A DNA stretch of 64,000 nucleotides, taken from assembly GCA_963725275.1 (NCBI GenBank), contig CAVRXS010000005.1:682001-746000 (forward strand), in the 5' to 3' direction. The DNA is from Bog-756 sp963725275. GTDB lineage: Bacteria; Actinomycetota; Acidimicrobiia; Acidimicrobiales; RAAP-2. The stretch's first letter is position 1. The number at the start of each line of letters is the position of its first letter. The position numbers and the translations under genes were made by a program. Under the pieces are notes generated by a model, which was given only the letters and a program-made list of their open reading frames with translations, ran no database searches and was not told the DNA's origin. Positions 44,497-53,601 of this stretch are shown here, in pieces.

Positions 44497-46165
44497 ATGA
44501 CCACTCCTTCCGAACCCGCACTGTCCGGGACCGATGCCGACGTGCTGGTCGTGGGTGCCGGCATCACCGGCATCCTGCAGTTGTACCACGCTCGTGAATT
44601 GGGCTTCTCCGCCAAGCTGGTCGAGGCTGGGGGCGGTGTGGGTGGGACGTGGTACTGGAACCGATATCCCGGGGCCCGGTTCGATTCGGAGAGCTACACC
44701 TACGCCTACCTGTTCTCGAAGGAACTCTTCGACGAGTGGGAGTGGCAGGAGCACTTCGCCGAACAGCCGGAGACCGAGCACTACCTCAACCACGTGGTCG
44801 ACCGGTTCGACCTCCGCCGACACATGCGATTCGGCACCGAGGTCACCTCGGCCGAGTTCGACGATGCGACGGGGACGTGGACGGTGGGCCTCGGAGACGG
44901 CTCTGCGTTGAGGACGCGGTTCCTGATCGCTGCGACCGGCGTCCTCTCGGTTCCATATTTCCCGGACGTGCCGCGGACGACAGGACTTCCGGGGCATCTC
45001 GTTGCACACGGGCCTTTGGCCGGAGACGCCGGTTGAATTCGCCGGCGAGCACGTCGCCGTCATCGGTACCGGGTCCAGCGGGGTGCAGGTGATCCCTGGC
45101 ATTGCCGCCGAGGTCGCGTCGCTGACGGTGTACCAGCGCACCCCCAATTGGTGCACGCCGCTCAACAACGCGCCGATCACGCCTGGCGAGCAGGCGCAGC
45201 TGCGGGCCGGCTTCGAGGCAATGCGTGAGGTGCTCAACACTTCACCGGCAGGATTCCTCCATCCCGCGCACGATCGTGCGACCTTCGACGACTCCGAAGC
45301 CCAGCGGCTCGCGTTCTTCGAAAAGATGTGGAACAGCCCCGGTTTCATGAAGCTCATCAGCAATTACACCGACTTGCTGTTCAACGAGGCCGCCAACGCC
45401 GAGTGGTGTGCGTTCATCGCCGGGAAGATTCGGGGCATCGTCGAGGATCCTGTGACGGCGGAGATGCTCATCCCGAAGGACCACCGTTTCGGCGAGAAGC
45501 GGCCCCCCTTCGTCACCGGGTACTACGAGGCGTTCAATCAGCCGAACGTCTCGCTCGTCGATCTCAAGCGGACGCCGATCGTGCGCATCACCGAGGGCGG
45601 GATCGAAACGGCCGAGGGCGAGCGACCCTTCGACATCGTCATCTGGGCGACCGGCTTCGACTTCGGCACGGGCGCCCTCATGCGCATGGGGATCCGCGGC
45701 CGGCACGGTCTCGCGCTCGCCGACCACTGGGCCGATGGACCCACCACGTTTCTCGGGGTCCAGACCAGCAACTTCCCGAACCTCTTCTTTCCCGGTGGGC
45801 CCCACGCCGCAGCCGGAAACAACCCGCGGTACAACGGCGACCAGGTCGACTGTGTCACCGAGACGCTTGTCTACGCCCGCGACCATGGCTACGACGTGAT
45901 CGAGGTGACACTGGAGGCCGAGGAGCGGTGGTGCGAGATGATCGAACGCAACGTGGCCTTCTCCTCCTTCACGGAAAAGAGCTACTACTTCGGCACCAAT
46001 ATCCCCGGGAAGCCTCGCCGGTTCCTCCTGAACTCGGGCGGACGGCCGAAACTCCTCAAGGAGATCGCCAGGGTTCGCGAAACTGACTACAAATCGTTCA
46101 GACTGTCGCGATCGGCGTCGCCGGTGAGCCCACCACGCCGGGCAGCCGCAACGGAGGAGCCGTAA
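44497..46165 (+). pseudogene. Baeyer-Villiger-type flavin monooxygenase with a one-base frameshift
   Basis: The first frame starts MTTPSEPALSG and has the FAD motif VVGAGITGI and GGGVGGTWYWNRYPGARFDS then ESYTYAYLF. The second has the family fingerprint FRGISLHTGLWP, the NADPH motif VIGTGSSGVQVIPGIA and the typical ending ATGFDFGTGAL...FGTNIPGKPRRFL. They join at one extra base in the GACAGGACTT stretch near 44982. Repaired, the protein is about 555 residues, normal for cyclohexanone-monooxygenase-like enzymes that turn ketones into esters or lactones. It may be a real lesion or a sequencing error. Its end overlaps the convergent cyclase gene by 68 bases. Confidence 0.83.
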
Positions 46166-47156
46166 GCAGGAACCGGCTGCGCTTGTGTTCGCGTAGCCAC
46201 GTCGCCAACTCGTGCAGATACCACAGCTCACCGAGCGGCACGCCGAGCTTGAAGAGACAGAGGTGGTGGATCGGAAGGAGCGAATGCCGGCTCTCGTCGT
46301 GGTCCCTCCCGACCAGCCCCTCGACCGCGTAGTTGTCCGCTATCAGCGCGGCGATCTGCGACTCGGTGATCCACTCCAGCAGCGACTCGTCGCGGGCGTC
46401 GAGGTAGGTGCACGTCGTGAAGAGCTGCTTGGGATCGGGGTTGTGACCCCATTCGAGGATCTTGGTGGCGAAGCCGGTGTGGAGTAGGACCATGTCGCCG
46501 GGCTCGATGACAGCGTCGTCGGCCGCCAATACCTCCTCGAGCGTCTTCCGATCGACGCCGCGCCAATCGTGGCCCAGGTGGTGGGCCAGGTCGATGAGGA
46601 CCCCGCGGCCCTGCACGCCGTGGAATGCCATGTGCTCCAATCCGAGATGGTGGGCGAAGCAGAGGTGCTTACCGCCGTCCCCGGCCGCGTCCTCCTTCGG
46701 TCCGACCAGGTCGACCCCGGCACGGTACCCGTTGTAATAGACGGCCTCCTCCACCCCGTCACCATCGGCGTCGAACTCGGCGCCGGCGTGGGCCAACGAG
46801 TCCCACTGTGTCGAGTACTGCAGGAAGAGCGTCACCACGTCGTCGTTCCACACGTCGACGTACTTGGGCCGCCCCCACTCCTTCATCTGGCTCTGATGGA
46901 CGTTGTAGAACGTGTCTCGGTTGCCTTCCATGTCCTCGGTGGGCGCGATGACCGGAGGAAAGCGCCGCTGGTTCAGGGCCGTGCCACCCGGATAGTCGAG
47001 CGGCAGGCTGAGACAGAAGGTGATGCCGGCCTCCACCTCCTGCACCCCCTGGAGAACCTTCTCGGGGGTGAGCAGATTGATCCGGCCGAGCTCGTCGTCG
47101 TCGCCCCAATCGCCCCAGGTGGAACCAGGTGGGCGTTGCTTCCACAGCTTTGTCAC
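46098..47156 (-). CDS. Cyclase-family (kynurenine formamidase-like) hydrolase
   Basis: 352 residues. It starts KLWKQRPPGSTWGDWGDDDE then LGRINLLTPEKV, as in the larger actinobacterial/proteobacterial group of this family, and carries the family signature as YSTQWDSLAHAGAEF in place of HxGTHxDxPxH. LLHTGFATK and the H near GLEHMAFHG are further landmarks. Members hydrolyse amides or lactones using Zn/Mn; in ring-degradation clusters they may open a lactone or a cyclic dione. It is the third gene of the leftward operon Rieske-epimerase-cyclase. Confidence 0.85.
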   Translation of the reverse strand: MTKLWKQRPPGSTWGDWGDDDELGRINLLTPEKVLQGVQEVEAGITFCLSLPLDYPGGTALNQRRFPPVIAPTEDMEGNRDTFYNVHQSQMKEWGRPKYVDVWNDDVVTLFLQYSTQWDSLAHAGAEFDADGDGVEEAVYYNGYRAGVDLVGPKEDAAGDGGKHLCFAHHLGLEHMAFHGVQGRGVLIDLAHHLGHDWRGVDRKTLEEVLAADDAVIEPGDMVLLHTGFATKILEWGHNPDPKQLFTTCTYLDARDESLLEWITESQIAALIADNYAVEGLVGRDHDESRHSLLPIHHLCLFKLGVPLGELWYLHELATWLREHKRSRFLLTAPPLRLPGVVGSPATPIATV

Positions 47157-47181
47157 GGCGTTACGCTCCTTTTGTCGGTCG

Positions 47182-48108
47182 CTACTTGACGAGCTCCGGG
47201 TAGCACTGCGCGACGAGCGTGCGGCAACCCTCGCGCCAGTTGATCTCGCATTGCCCGAGCACCTCGTGCCTGAAGGTGGTGTCGGCCACCAGCGAGCACC
47301 ATGCCGCGTTCGAGTACTCGAAGCTCGGCTCCTTGCCGATCAGCTCGCCCATGTATGTGCAGGACTCCTCGGCGGTGACGACGTCGTCTCCGCACCAATT
47401 CACCACCAGAGGCGGCACACGGCCCGCCTCGAGCGCGGCCACGCCCAGCCGGGCGCAGTCCGGTTCGAAGATCGGTCGCGTATACGTGGGCGCATCAGGA
47501 TGGAGTCGGATCGGCTTCCCCTGGACGATGCGGTCGAGGCGGTCCCGCATCGGGCCGCCGTCCACGCCCGACGCACCACCTACGCGGATGATCGTCGTTG
47601 GGATATCGAGGCTGCGCGAAAGATAGCTGACGACCGCTTCGTTGGCCGCCTTGGTGAACGAGTACGCACTCGTAGTGTGGATCCCGAACGGATGGGATTC
47701 GGGGACCGGTGTGTCGCCACCAGGCGGGTCGTACAGCGAGATGGTGGAGGCGAAGAGGAAGCCCTTTGCTGTTCGGCAGTGCGCCATCAACCGTCCGGTT
47801 GCGTCGGCGTACACGTCGAACGAGTTCGGCCATCGATCCCTCGAGGGGACGTCGATTCGGCCCGTCGCATTCCGGGTCAAGGGCAGTGCACTGTGGAACA
47901 CGTAGTCGAAGTCGTCGGCCAGATCGTCGAAGGACTCGAACAAGTCGCGTCGAATGCACGTGACGCCGACCGACCCCAGCTTCTCCCTGGCGCCGGGCTT
48001 CGAGAAGCGCGCCATGGCGAACACGTTGTTGTCGGCGATGAGTGACCGTAGCGCTGGCGCGCTCACTGGCCCCTGTCCGCCGACGAACAGCACCTTCTGC
48101 TCCTGCAC
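47182..48108 (-). CDS. NAD-dependent epimerase/dehydratase-like (extended SDR)
   Basis: 308 residues from GTG 48108. The Rossmann motif is shortened and unusual (VLFVGGQGPVSAPALRSL). The active-site region has FLFASTISLYDPP and YSFTKAANEAV, giving the Ser/Tyr/Lys triad of extended SDRs. It follows the Rieske gene by 17 bases. It may dehydrogenate the diol or alcohol produced by the oxygenase. No clear ribosome site was seen at the chosen start. Confidence 0.75.
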   Translation of the reverse strand: MQEQKVLFVGGQGPVSAPALRSLIADNNVFAMARFSKPGAREKLGSVGVTCIRRDLFESFDDLADDFDYVFHSALPLTRNATGRIDVPSRDRWPNSFDVYADATGRLMAHCRTAKGFLFASTISLYDPPGGDTPVPESHPFGIHTTSAYSFTKAANEAVVSYLSRSLDIPTTIIRVGGASGVDGGPMRDRLDRIVQGKPIRLHPDAPTYTRPIFEPDCARLGVAALEAGRVPPLVVNWCGDDVVTAEESCTYMGELIGKEPSFEYSNAAWCSLVADTTFRHEVLGQCEINWREGCRTLVAQCYPELVK

Positions 48109-48125
48109 GGCCGGTGTCTTCGCGC

Positions 48126-49499
48126 TCAGAAGCCGAGGTCGAGGACCGGCTTGTCGAACGGCGCCACGTTGACCACGTGCAAGGCCGGAAGCAGCCGCTC
48201 GTAGGGTAGACCGGCGAGGAAGCCGTCGATGGTCCGCTGGAGGTTGGAGATGTGGCCCTCGAGCCGCTCGTTCAGGCGCATGTACTTGAAACCCGTCGCG
48301 TGGAGGCCCTTCTGCTGTCTCGGGATGTTCGAGAAGTCCTGCGCCGGGATCGGTGGCCATCGTGGGTCGTCACACTCCCAGACTTCGGGCGGCGCAGGTG
48401 CCGTCGGCTCCTCTCCCTCGGGGAAGCGCGCCAGCGACCAGATCTCCATCAGGGTCTCCTCCGGCGCCAACGGTCGGAACCGGTACGAGGAGGCGCTGCT
48501 GTACATCGGCAACACGAAGTAGTGCGGGAAGCATTGATAGAACGTGTCGTTGAACCCGTGCTCGTCGAGTTCGTTGATGTCGGGAATGTCTGCGCGTCGC
48601 TCCCGGTGCCAGTGCATCACAGCGTCGTTGAGGGTGCGGTTCCACATCGAAATCGCGAGCTCCGGTTCGGCGGGCAGCTCCATGCCGCGCAGACCCTCCG
48701 CCACGCGCACGTCGTTCGCGTGGACCATCCCGTCCATGCCTTCGCTCATCGCTCGGAGGTATTCGATCTCCGCATCGATGAAGGCACGCGGATCGAACGG
48801 CGAGCCTGGGCGCAGCGAGTACCGCATGCCGGGGATGTCGAGCTGAGGGTGCGTCACCACCACGTGGTACATCTCGACGAACGCCTCGATCGCAAGCTTC
48901 CAATTCACCGGGAGTCGGGCTGCGTACCACTTCTCGGCCCGCAGCGATTCGACCTTCCAAGCGTCGAGGATGGTGGCGGCGGGCTCCATGCACTCGCGTA
49001 CGGGTGGCGCGTCGTTGTCAAAGTTGATCCACGCGCACCCACCCCACGCCTCACACCGCACCGGAACGAGGTCGACGTCGCTCGGCTCGACGTTGTGCGG
49101 TGCGAACGACCTGCGCCGTGGGATGCCGGTGTTCGCGCCGTCGAGGCCATAGCACCATCCGTGGAACGGGCAGGTGAACCCACTCTCGCACCTCCCCCGA
49201 CCCTGGACGAACCTGACGCCCCGGTGGCGGCAGGCGTTCTCGAATGCCCGCACCCCCATGTCGTCGGTTCTGAGCACGACGACGGACTGGTCGAGGATCT
49301 CGTACTCGACAAAGTCGTGAGGTCGCGGGATCTCCTCGAGCCGGCACGCCATCTGCCAGACCCTCGGCCACAGCCGATCGACCTCCGACCTGTAGAAGTC
49401 GGCGTCGAAGTAGCGCTCCTTTGGAACCCGGTCCGGGAGCGTCGGATCCATGGCGTAGGGCACCGGCTGTGCCGACCGCTTCTGGTCCACGATCGCCAC
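48126..49499 (-). CDS. Rieske non-heme iron oxygenase, alpha subunit
   Basis: 457 residues from GTG 49499 with AGGAGG seven bases upstream. The Rieske cluster is CRHRGVRFVQGRGRCESG then FTCPFHGWCYG (CxH...CxxH), and the catalytic iron site begins EMYHVVVTHPQL with two His. It ends FDKPVLDLGF. It needs a reductase, and the protein at 886 is a candidate. It is expressed divergently from the amidohydrolase at 49597 over the operator at 49548. The N-terminal and C-terminal ends are the parents of the 61-codon remnant at 44189. Confidence 0.92.
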   Translation of the reverse strand: MAIVDQKRSAQPVPYAMDPTLPDRVPKERYFDADFYRSEVDRLWPRVWQMACRLEEIPRPHDFVEYEILDQSVVVLRTDDMGVRAFENACRHRGVRFVQGRGRCESGFTCPFHGWCYGLDGANTGIPRRRSFAPHNVEPSDVDLVPVRCEAWGGCAWINFDNDAPPVRECMEPAATILDAWKVESLRAEKWYAARLPVNWKLAIEAFVEMYHVVVTHPQLDIPGMRYSLRPGSPFDPRAFIDAEIEYLRAMSEGMDGMVHANDVRVAEGLRGMELPAEPELAISMWNRTLNDAVMHWHRERRADIPDINELDEHGFNDTFYQCFPHYFVLPMYSSASSYRFRPLAPEETLMEIWSLARFPEGEEPTAPAPPEVWECDDPRWPPIPAQDFSNIPRQQKGLHATGFKYMRLNERLEGHISNLQRTIDGFLAGLPYERLLPALHVVNVAPFDKPVLDLGF

Positions 49500-49547
49500 A
49501 GCGACCCTCCTTCCCTGCGGAAGCGCGTCCTCGCGCGGGAAGCGTAT

Positions 49548-49564
49548 ACTAAACGGTCGGTACA
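49548..49564. promoter_or_regulatory. Cluster B operator, site 2
   Basis: ACTAAACGGTCGGTACA preceded by TATACT, between the divergent Rieske oxygenase (start 49499) and amidohydrolase (start 49597). It differs from site 1 by one base over 17. Confidence 0.65.
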
Positions 49565-49596
49565 AGAAATCGCCTGGCGTTGAGGAAGGGCGCACC

Positions 49597-50841
49597 ATGA
49601 TCAAAGAGGATTTCGTCGTCTCGGGCGACGGGCACCTCCTCGAGCCCACCGACCTCTTCCGTACCCGCCTCCCGAGGCACTTGCGCGACCGGGCCGTGTG
49701 GGAAGAGGACTTCGAGGTCGAGCCCATTGTCGAGGGCGGCGCCAGGGTTTTCCGTCGGCTGCACTCGCCCGGGTTCGAGGGCTGGACGATCTCGCGGTAC
49801 CGACAGACCCGTGGGCGGATGCCGGAGGGCGATCCGGACATGATCCTGGAGGACATGGACCTCGACGGAGTCGACGCCCAGGTGTTGCACCCGAACCTGT
49901 CGCTGTTCGGGCTGTACTCCGACGACCACGAGCTCTCGATGGCCCACGCCCGCGTCTACACCGACTACGTAATCGAGCGGTTCGCGCCGTACTTTTCGCG
50001 TCTGGCTCCGACGGCTCCCATTCCGATCACCGACGTCGACGAGGCTGTGGTCCAGATCGAGCGGGTAGCCGCGGCCGGGTTCCGCGCCATCCTCCTGCCG
50101 GCGACGCCGCCCAAGCCCTACTACTCGCGGGACTTCGACCCGATCTGGTCAGCGGTCCAGTCCAACGGCCTGCAGGCCTTCTTCCACACGCAGACTGGCG
50201 GCGTCAAGGTGAACGACCCGGCCTCCTCGACGCTCAAGGTGGTCATGGAGTCGGCAGCGCAGGTCAACAAGCCGATGACCGAGGCGTCGGCGTCGAAGCG
50301 GATGGTGACGCAGTCCGTGTACGCCGGGTTCGTCCCCGGGAAGCTCATCTGCGAGCTGATCGGCGGCGGAGTCGCTGAGCGCTACCCCGAACTCCACTTC
50401 TCGCTGATCGAGTTCAACGCCCACTGGCTGGCGTCGCTGGTGGGCGCCATGGACAAGTGCTGGGTCACCGGCATCGGCCAAGATCCCGACTGGTGGATCG
50501 GGACGTGGGACGACACTCGCCCCCCCAATGACCAGGCCAATATGGCTCAGCTGTTCCGCCTGAACGAGAAGTGGCCGTACCCGCTGATGCCAAGCGAGTA
50601 CGTGAAGCGGCAGTTCCACGTCCAGTTCCAGGACGATCCGGTGGCCGTCGCCTGCCGGCACATCACAGGGGTGTCGACGATCGTGTGGGGCAACGACTAT
50701 CCGCACGCCGAGGGGACGTTCCGCGGCAGCCGGGAGCTCATCGCGACGCAGTTCGCCGGCGTTCCGGCGGAGGAGCGGGCCGCCATGCTCGGCGGAACGT
50801 TGGGTGGACTTCTGGGTTTCGAGGCCTCCGTAGCCGCCTGA
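49597..50841 (+). CDS. TIM-barrel amidohydrolase (Amidohydro_2), paralogue
   Basis: 414 residues from ATG 49597 with GAGGAAGG upstream. The D-G-H motif VVSGDGHLLEPTDLF at the N-terminus, HPNLSLFGLY, the FHTQTGG strand and VWGNDYPHAEGTFRGS near the end are the same landmarks as in the protein at 2963. It is probably a hydrolase or decarboxylase for an oxygenated ring intermediate, expressed with the Rieske oxygenase through the shared operator. A decayed relative of its gene survives at 51438-51500. Confidence 0.86.
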   Translation: MIKEDFVVSGDGHLLEPTDLFRTRLPRHLRDRAVWEEDFEVEPIVEGGARVFRRLHSPGFEGWTISRYRQTRGRMPEGDPDMILEDMDLDGVDAQVLHPNLSLFGLYSDDHELSMAHARVYTDYVIERFAPYFSRLAPTAPIPITDVDEAVVQIERVAAAGFRAILLPATPPKPYYSRDFDPIWSAVQSNGLQAFFHTQTGGVKVNDPASSTLKVVMESAAQVNKPMTEASASKRMVTQSVYAGFVPGKLICELIGGGVAERYPELHFSLIEFNAHWLASLVGAMDKCWVTGIGQDPDWWIGTWDDTRPPNDQANMAQLFRLNEKWPYPLMPSEYVKRQFHVQFQDDPVAVACRHITGVSTIVWGNDYPHAEGTFRGSRELIATQFAGVPAEERAAMLGGTLGGLLGFEASVAA

Positions 50842-50909
50842 CTACACCAGCGCCCGAAAGGCCCAGCGCTGCCGCGCCGCCATGAGGTCGTAGACACCAC
50901 TCACCGTGG

Positions 50910-51227
50910 TCAGGAGCCCTCGCTCACGCGAGACCAACCGTCTCCGGGCGCGTCGACGTGGATGATCTCCGGGATGCCGGCGAGAAGGTGAGGCAGCTGC
51001 TCTGTCGCCGCCTTGAAGTGGGCCGACTGAACATGGGCCTCTCCTGCTTCGGCGTCCCGGAAAACCTCCACCAGTAACCACAAATTTGAGTCATCGGGAC
51101 TGCGGTACCAGTCGAAGGAGATATTGCCCGGCTCCGCTCGCGTCGACCTCGTGAACTCATCGACCAATGACGGCCACTCATCCGCGTATTTGGACCGCAC
51201 GTGGTGTTTGACGACGACGAGAATCAT
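50910..51227 (-). CDS. ABM-domain protein, YgiN-like
   Basis: 105 residues. ILVVVKHHVRSKYADEWPSL then VDEFTRSTRAEPGNISFDWY is the N-terminal half of an ABM barrel, and EVFRDAEAGEAHVQSAHFKA the conserved strand-helix with its His. The fold matches YgiN-type quinol monooxygenases. It is divergent from the SDR/acyl-CoA dehydrogenase pair with operator site 3 between. A close paralogue is at 58953. Confidence 0.83.
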   Translation of the reverse strand: MILVVVKHHVRSKYADEWPSLVDEFTRSTRAEPGNISFDWYRSPDDSNLWLLVEVFRDAEAGEAHVQSAHFKAATEQLPHLLAGIPEIIHVDAPGDGWSRVSEGS

Positions 51228-51349
51228 GTGAGCCTCCGTGCTCTTTGTGATCGAAAGTCACCACGTCGCTGATCGCAGTGACCTCATGTCGAACCCCATC
51301 TGCAACATCCGCGCAAGTCACCGAATGTTCACGCCGCCATTCCATTGCG

Positions 51350-51366
51350 TGTACCGACCGGTTGGT
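51350..51366. promoter_or_regulatory. Cluster B operator, site 3
   Basis: TGTACCGACCGGTTGGT, which on the other strand reads ACCAACCGGTCGGTACA and matches sites 1 and 2. It lies between the divergent ABM gene and the SDR. ACCAACCGGTCGGT is nearly palindromic around CCGG. Confidence 0.65.
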
Positions 51367-51437
51367 CTATTCTACGCGACGGACTCCGAGTTGCGCCGCG
51401 ACAGCGCCAGGTCGGTCGAGGCAGGAAGGTCACCGTC

Positions 51438-51500
51438 ATGAGGCAGACTTCGAGGTGGAGCCACTCGCCGAGGGTGTTCGAGGCTCCGGTGGCCGCCTGA
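51438..51500 (+). pseudogene. Short ORF that looks like a deletion remnant of an amidohydrolase gene
   Basis: AGGAAGG precedes ATG 51438, but the frame stops after 20 codons (ending VFEAPVAA). The bases after the ATG, GACTTCGAGGTGGAGCC and on, match the amidohydrolase at 49597 within its EDFEVEPIVEG region, and the last 25 bases resemble that gene's end (FEASVAA and stop). The simplest reading is a copy that lost nearly all of its sequence. The stop overlaps CTG 51497, where the SDR sequence resumes. Confidence 0.5.
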
Positions 51501-52411
51501 GCGAGCTCGGCTTCGACGGGCGCGTGGCAGTCGTCACCGGCGCGGGGCGTGGCATCGGCCGCGCCTACGCGCACCTGCTCGCGGCGCGGGGCGCGAGCGT
51601 GGTGGTCAACGACCTCGGGGGCTCGATGGACGGAGTCGGAGCAGACACCGGACCGGCCTCCACCGTCTCGACCGAGATCGTCGACGCGGGCGGGGCCGCC
51701 ATCGCCGACGGCAGCGACGTGGCGACCGTCGCGGGCGCAGAAGCGCTCGTGGGGGCGGCGGTCGGGGAGTTCGGACGTCTCGACATCGTGATCAACAATG
51801 CCGGCATCATCAGGTGGGCAGCTCTGCCGGACGCCGATGCGGAGAATCTCGAGCAGCACCTGGCCGTGCACGTCTTCGGCTCGTTCAACACCACCCGCGC
51901 TGCTTGGCCCCACATGGTCGAGCAGCGCTACGGGCGCATCGTCATGACGACGTCCACGGGGATGCTCGGGCTGCCGGCCAACACCTCGTACGCCACCGCC
52001 AAGGCGGCGGTCATCGGGCTCACCCGCAGCCTCACCACCGCCGGTGTCTCCCACGGGATCAAGGTCAACCTCATCGCACCTGCGGCGACGACCCGGATGG
52101 CGGGCCAGGTCTCCGGGGTCCCAGAGTTGCCGCCTGAGCTCGTGGCGCCGATGGCTGCATTCCTCGCCCACGAGTCCTGCCCGGTCAGCGGTGAGATCTA
52201 CACAGCCGGAGCCGGTCGCTTCGCCCGCCTGTTCCTGGCCTCGACCAGGGGGTACGTCCACCCCGAGCCGGAGCCGACGATCGAGGACATCGCGGCCCAC
52301 TGGTCCACGATCAACGACGAGGCCGGGTACTTCGTCCCTGCCGACCTCATGACCTGGTCGGCCACCTTCATGGCCCACCTGCGCCCGGACGACGCCGGCC
52401 CGGACCACTGA
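51455..52411 (+). CDS. SDR oxidoreductase, (3R)-hydroxyacyl-CoA dehydrogenase-like
   Basis: The core starts at LGFDGRVAVVTGAGRGIGRA and carries VVVNDLGGSMDG, INNAGI, the catalytic Ser in TTSTGMLG, YATAKAA and a 70-residue C-terminal extension. This matches the group of SDRs like the dehydrogenase part of multifunctional enzyme 2. GTG 51455 is the first standard start in frame. However SELGFDGRV begins right after CTG 51497, which overlaps the upstream remnant's stop, so translation from CTG or from that remnant's ribosome site is possible. GTG 51524 would cut the cofactor motif. An acyl-CoA dehydrogenase follows. Confidence 0.85.
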   Translation: MEPLAEGVRGSGGRLSELGFDGRVAVVTGAGRGIGRAYAHLLAARGASVVVNDLGGSMDGVGADTGPASTVSTEIVDAGGAAIADGSDVATVAGAEALVGAAVGEFGRLDIVINNAGIIRWAALPDADAENLEQHLAVHVFGSFNTTRAAWPHMVEQRYGRIVMTTSTGMLGLPANTSYATAKAAVIGLTRSLTTAGVSHGIKVNLIAPAATTRMAGQVSGVPELPPELVAPMAAFLAHESCPVSGEIYTAGAGRFARLFLASTRGYVHPEPEPTIEDIAAHWSTINDEAGYFVPADLMTWSATFMAHLRPDDAGPDH

Positions 52412-52451
52412 GCGGAGGATCCTGTACCGCTCGGTCCAATAGGATCGGCTG

Positions 52452-53600
52452 ATGGACTTCTCGCTCAGCGGGCCGGAAGGCGAGCTGGTCGGGCTCTGCC
52501 GCGACTTCGCCCAGAAGGAGATCGCCGCACGCGCACCGTTGGCATGGGAGGAGGCACGCTGTCCGACCGATCTGCTCCGGGAGATGGGCGAACTCGGCCT
52601 CCTCGGCATGCTGGTTCCCGAGGAGTGGGGCGGGATCGGCATGTCGACGGTCGGCTTCGTCGCGGCAATGGAGCAGATCGGCCTGGCGGATCAGTCGGTG
52701 GCTGCGGCATGGCAGGCACACGTGACGATCGGCTCGCTGCCGCTCTACCTGTTCGGCACCGACACCCAACGCGAACGCTGGCTGCGACCGCTTGCAGAAG
52801 GGCGTGTGCTGGGTGCGTTCGGGCTCACCGAACCCGAGGCCGGTTCCGACGCGCGCGGGATCCGGACGCACGCGGCGCGGCGTGACGGCGGCTGGCTCAT
52901 CAACGGCCGAAAGACGTTCATCTCCAACGCGGGGACCGACATGTCGTTCGGGGTCACCTTGTTGGCCCGCACGGACTCGGGTGAGGGGCAGCAGCCGAGG
53001 TTCGCCAGCTTCGTCGTCGAGAAGGACACGGCCGGGTTCACCATGGGCCCGAAGATGCGCGGCATCGGGTGGCGGGGCCTCGACACGCGTGAGCTGTACT
53101 TCGACGACGTCTGGGTCCCGGACGAGCATCTCATCGGCGATCCGGACCTCGGGCTCGGTCAGTTCCTGCGCACGCTCGAGGTCGGGCGGATCTCGGTCGC
53201 CGCGCTGTCGCTCAGCCTGATCCAGGCCGTGCTCGACCTGGCGTTGGACTACGCGCGCCAGCGGGTGCAGTTCGGGCAGCCGATCTCGACGTTCCAGGCT
53301 GTCCAGTTCAAGCTCGCCGACATCGCAACCGAGCTCGAGGCCGCACGATGGCTCACCTACCGGGCCGCCTCCCTGCGCGACACCGGTCAGCCGTTCAGGA
53401 CCGAGGCGGCGATGGCAAAACTCAAAGCCAGCCGCGTGGCCACCTGGGCCGCGTCGGAGGCGGTGCAGATCCACGGTGGGCTCGGGTACATGCTCGACAC
53501 GCCGGTGGCCCGCTTCTACTGCGACTCCAAGGTGCTCGAGATCGGTGAGGGCACCAATGAGATCCAGCATCTGGTCATCGCACGCGCCCTCGGATGCTGA
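52452..53600 (+). CDS. Acyl-CoA dehydrogenase
   Basis: 382 residues, full length. Landmarks: PEEWGGIGMSTV, the FAD/substrate loop AFGLTEPEAGSDARGI, KTFISNAG, YARQRVQFGQPISTFQAVQF and the C-terminal QIHGGLGYM...YCDSKVLEIGEGTNEIQ. The catalytic Glu of this family is expected in EIGEGTNEI. It follows the SDR by 40 bases in the same direction and would desaturate an acyl-CoA made by the synthetase at 57290. Confidence 0.93.
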   Translation: MDFSLSGPEGELVGLCRDFAQKEIAARAPLAWEEARCPTDLLREMGELGLLGMLVPEEWGGIGMSTVGFVAAMEQIGLADQSVAAAWQAHVTIGSLPLYLFGTDTQRERWLRPLAEGRVLGAFGLTEPEAGSDARGIRTHAARRDGGWLINGRKTFISNAGTDMSFGVTLLARTDSGEGQQPRFASFVVEKDTAGFTMGPKMRGIGWRGLDTRELYFDDVWVPDEHLIGDPDLGLGQFLRTLEVGRISVAALSLSLIQAVLDLALDYARQRVQFGQPISTFQAVQFKLADIATELEAARWLTYRAASLRDTGQPFRTEAAMAKLKASRVATWAASEAVQIHGGLGYMLDTPVARFYCDSKVLEIGEGTNEIQHLVIARALGC

Positions 53601-53601
53601 C

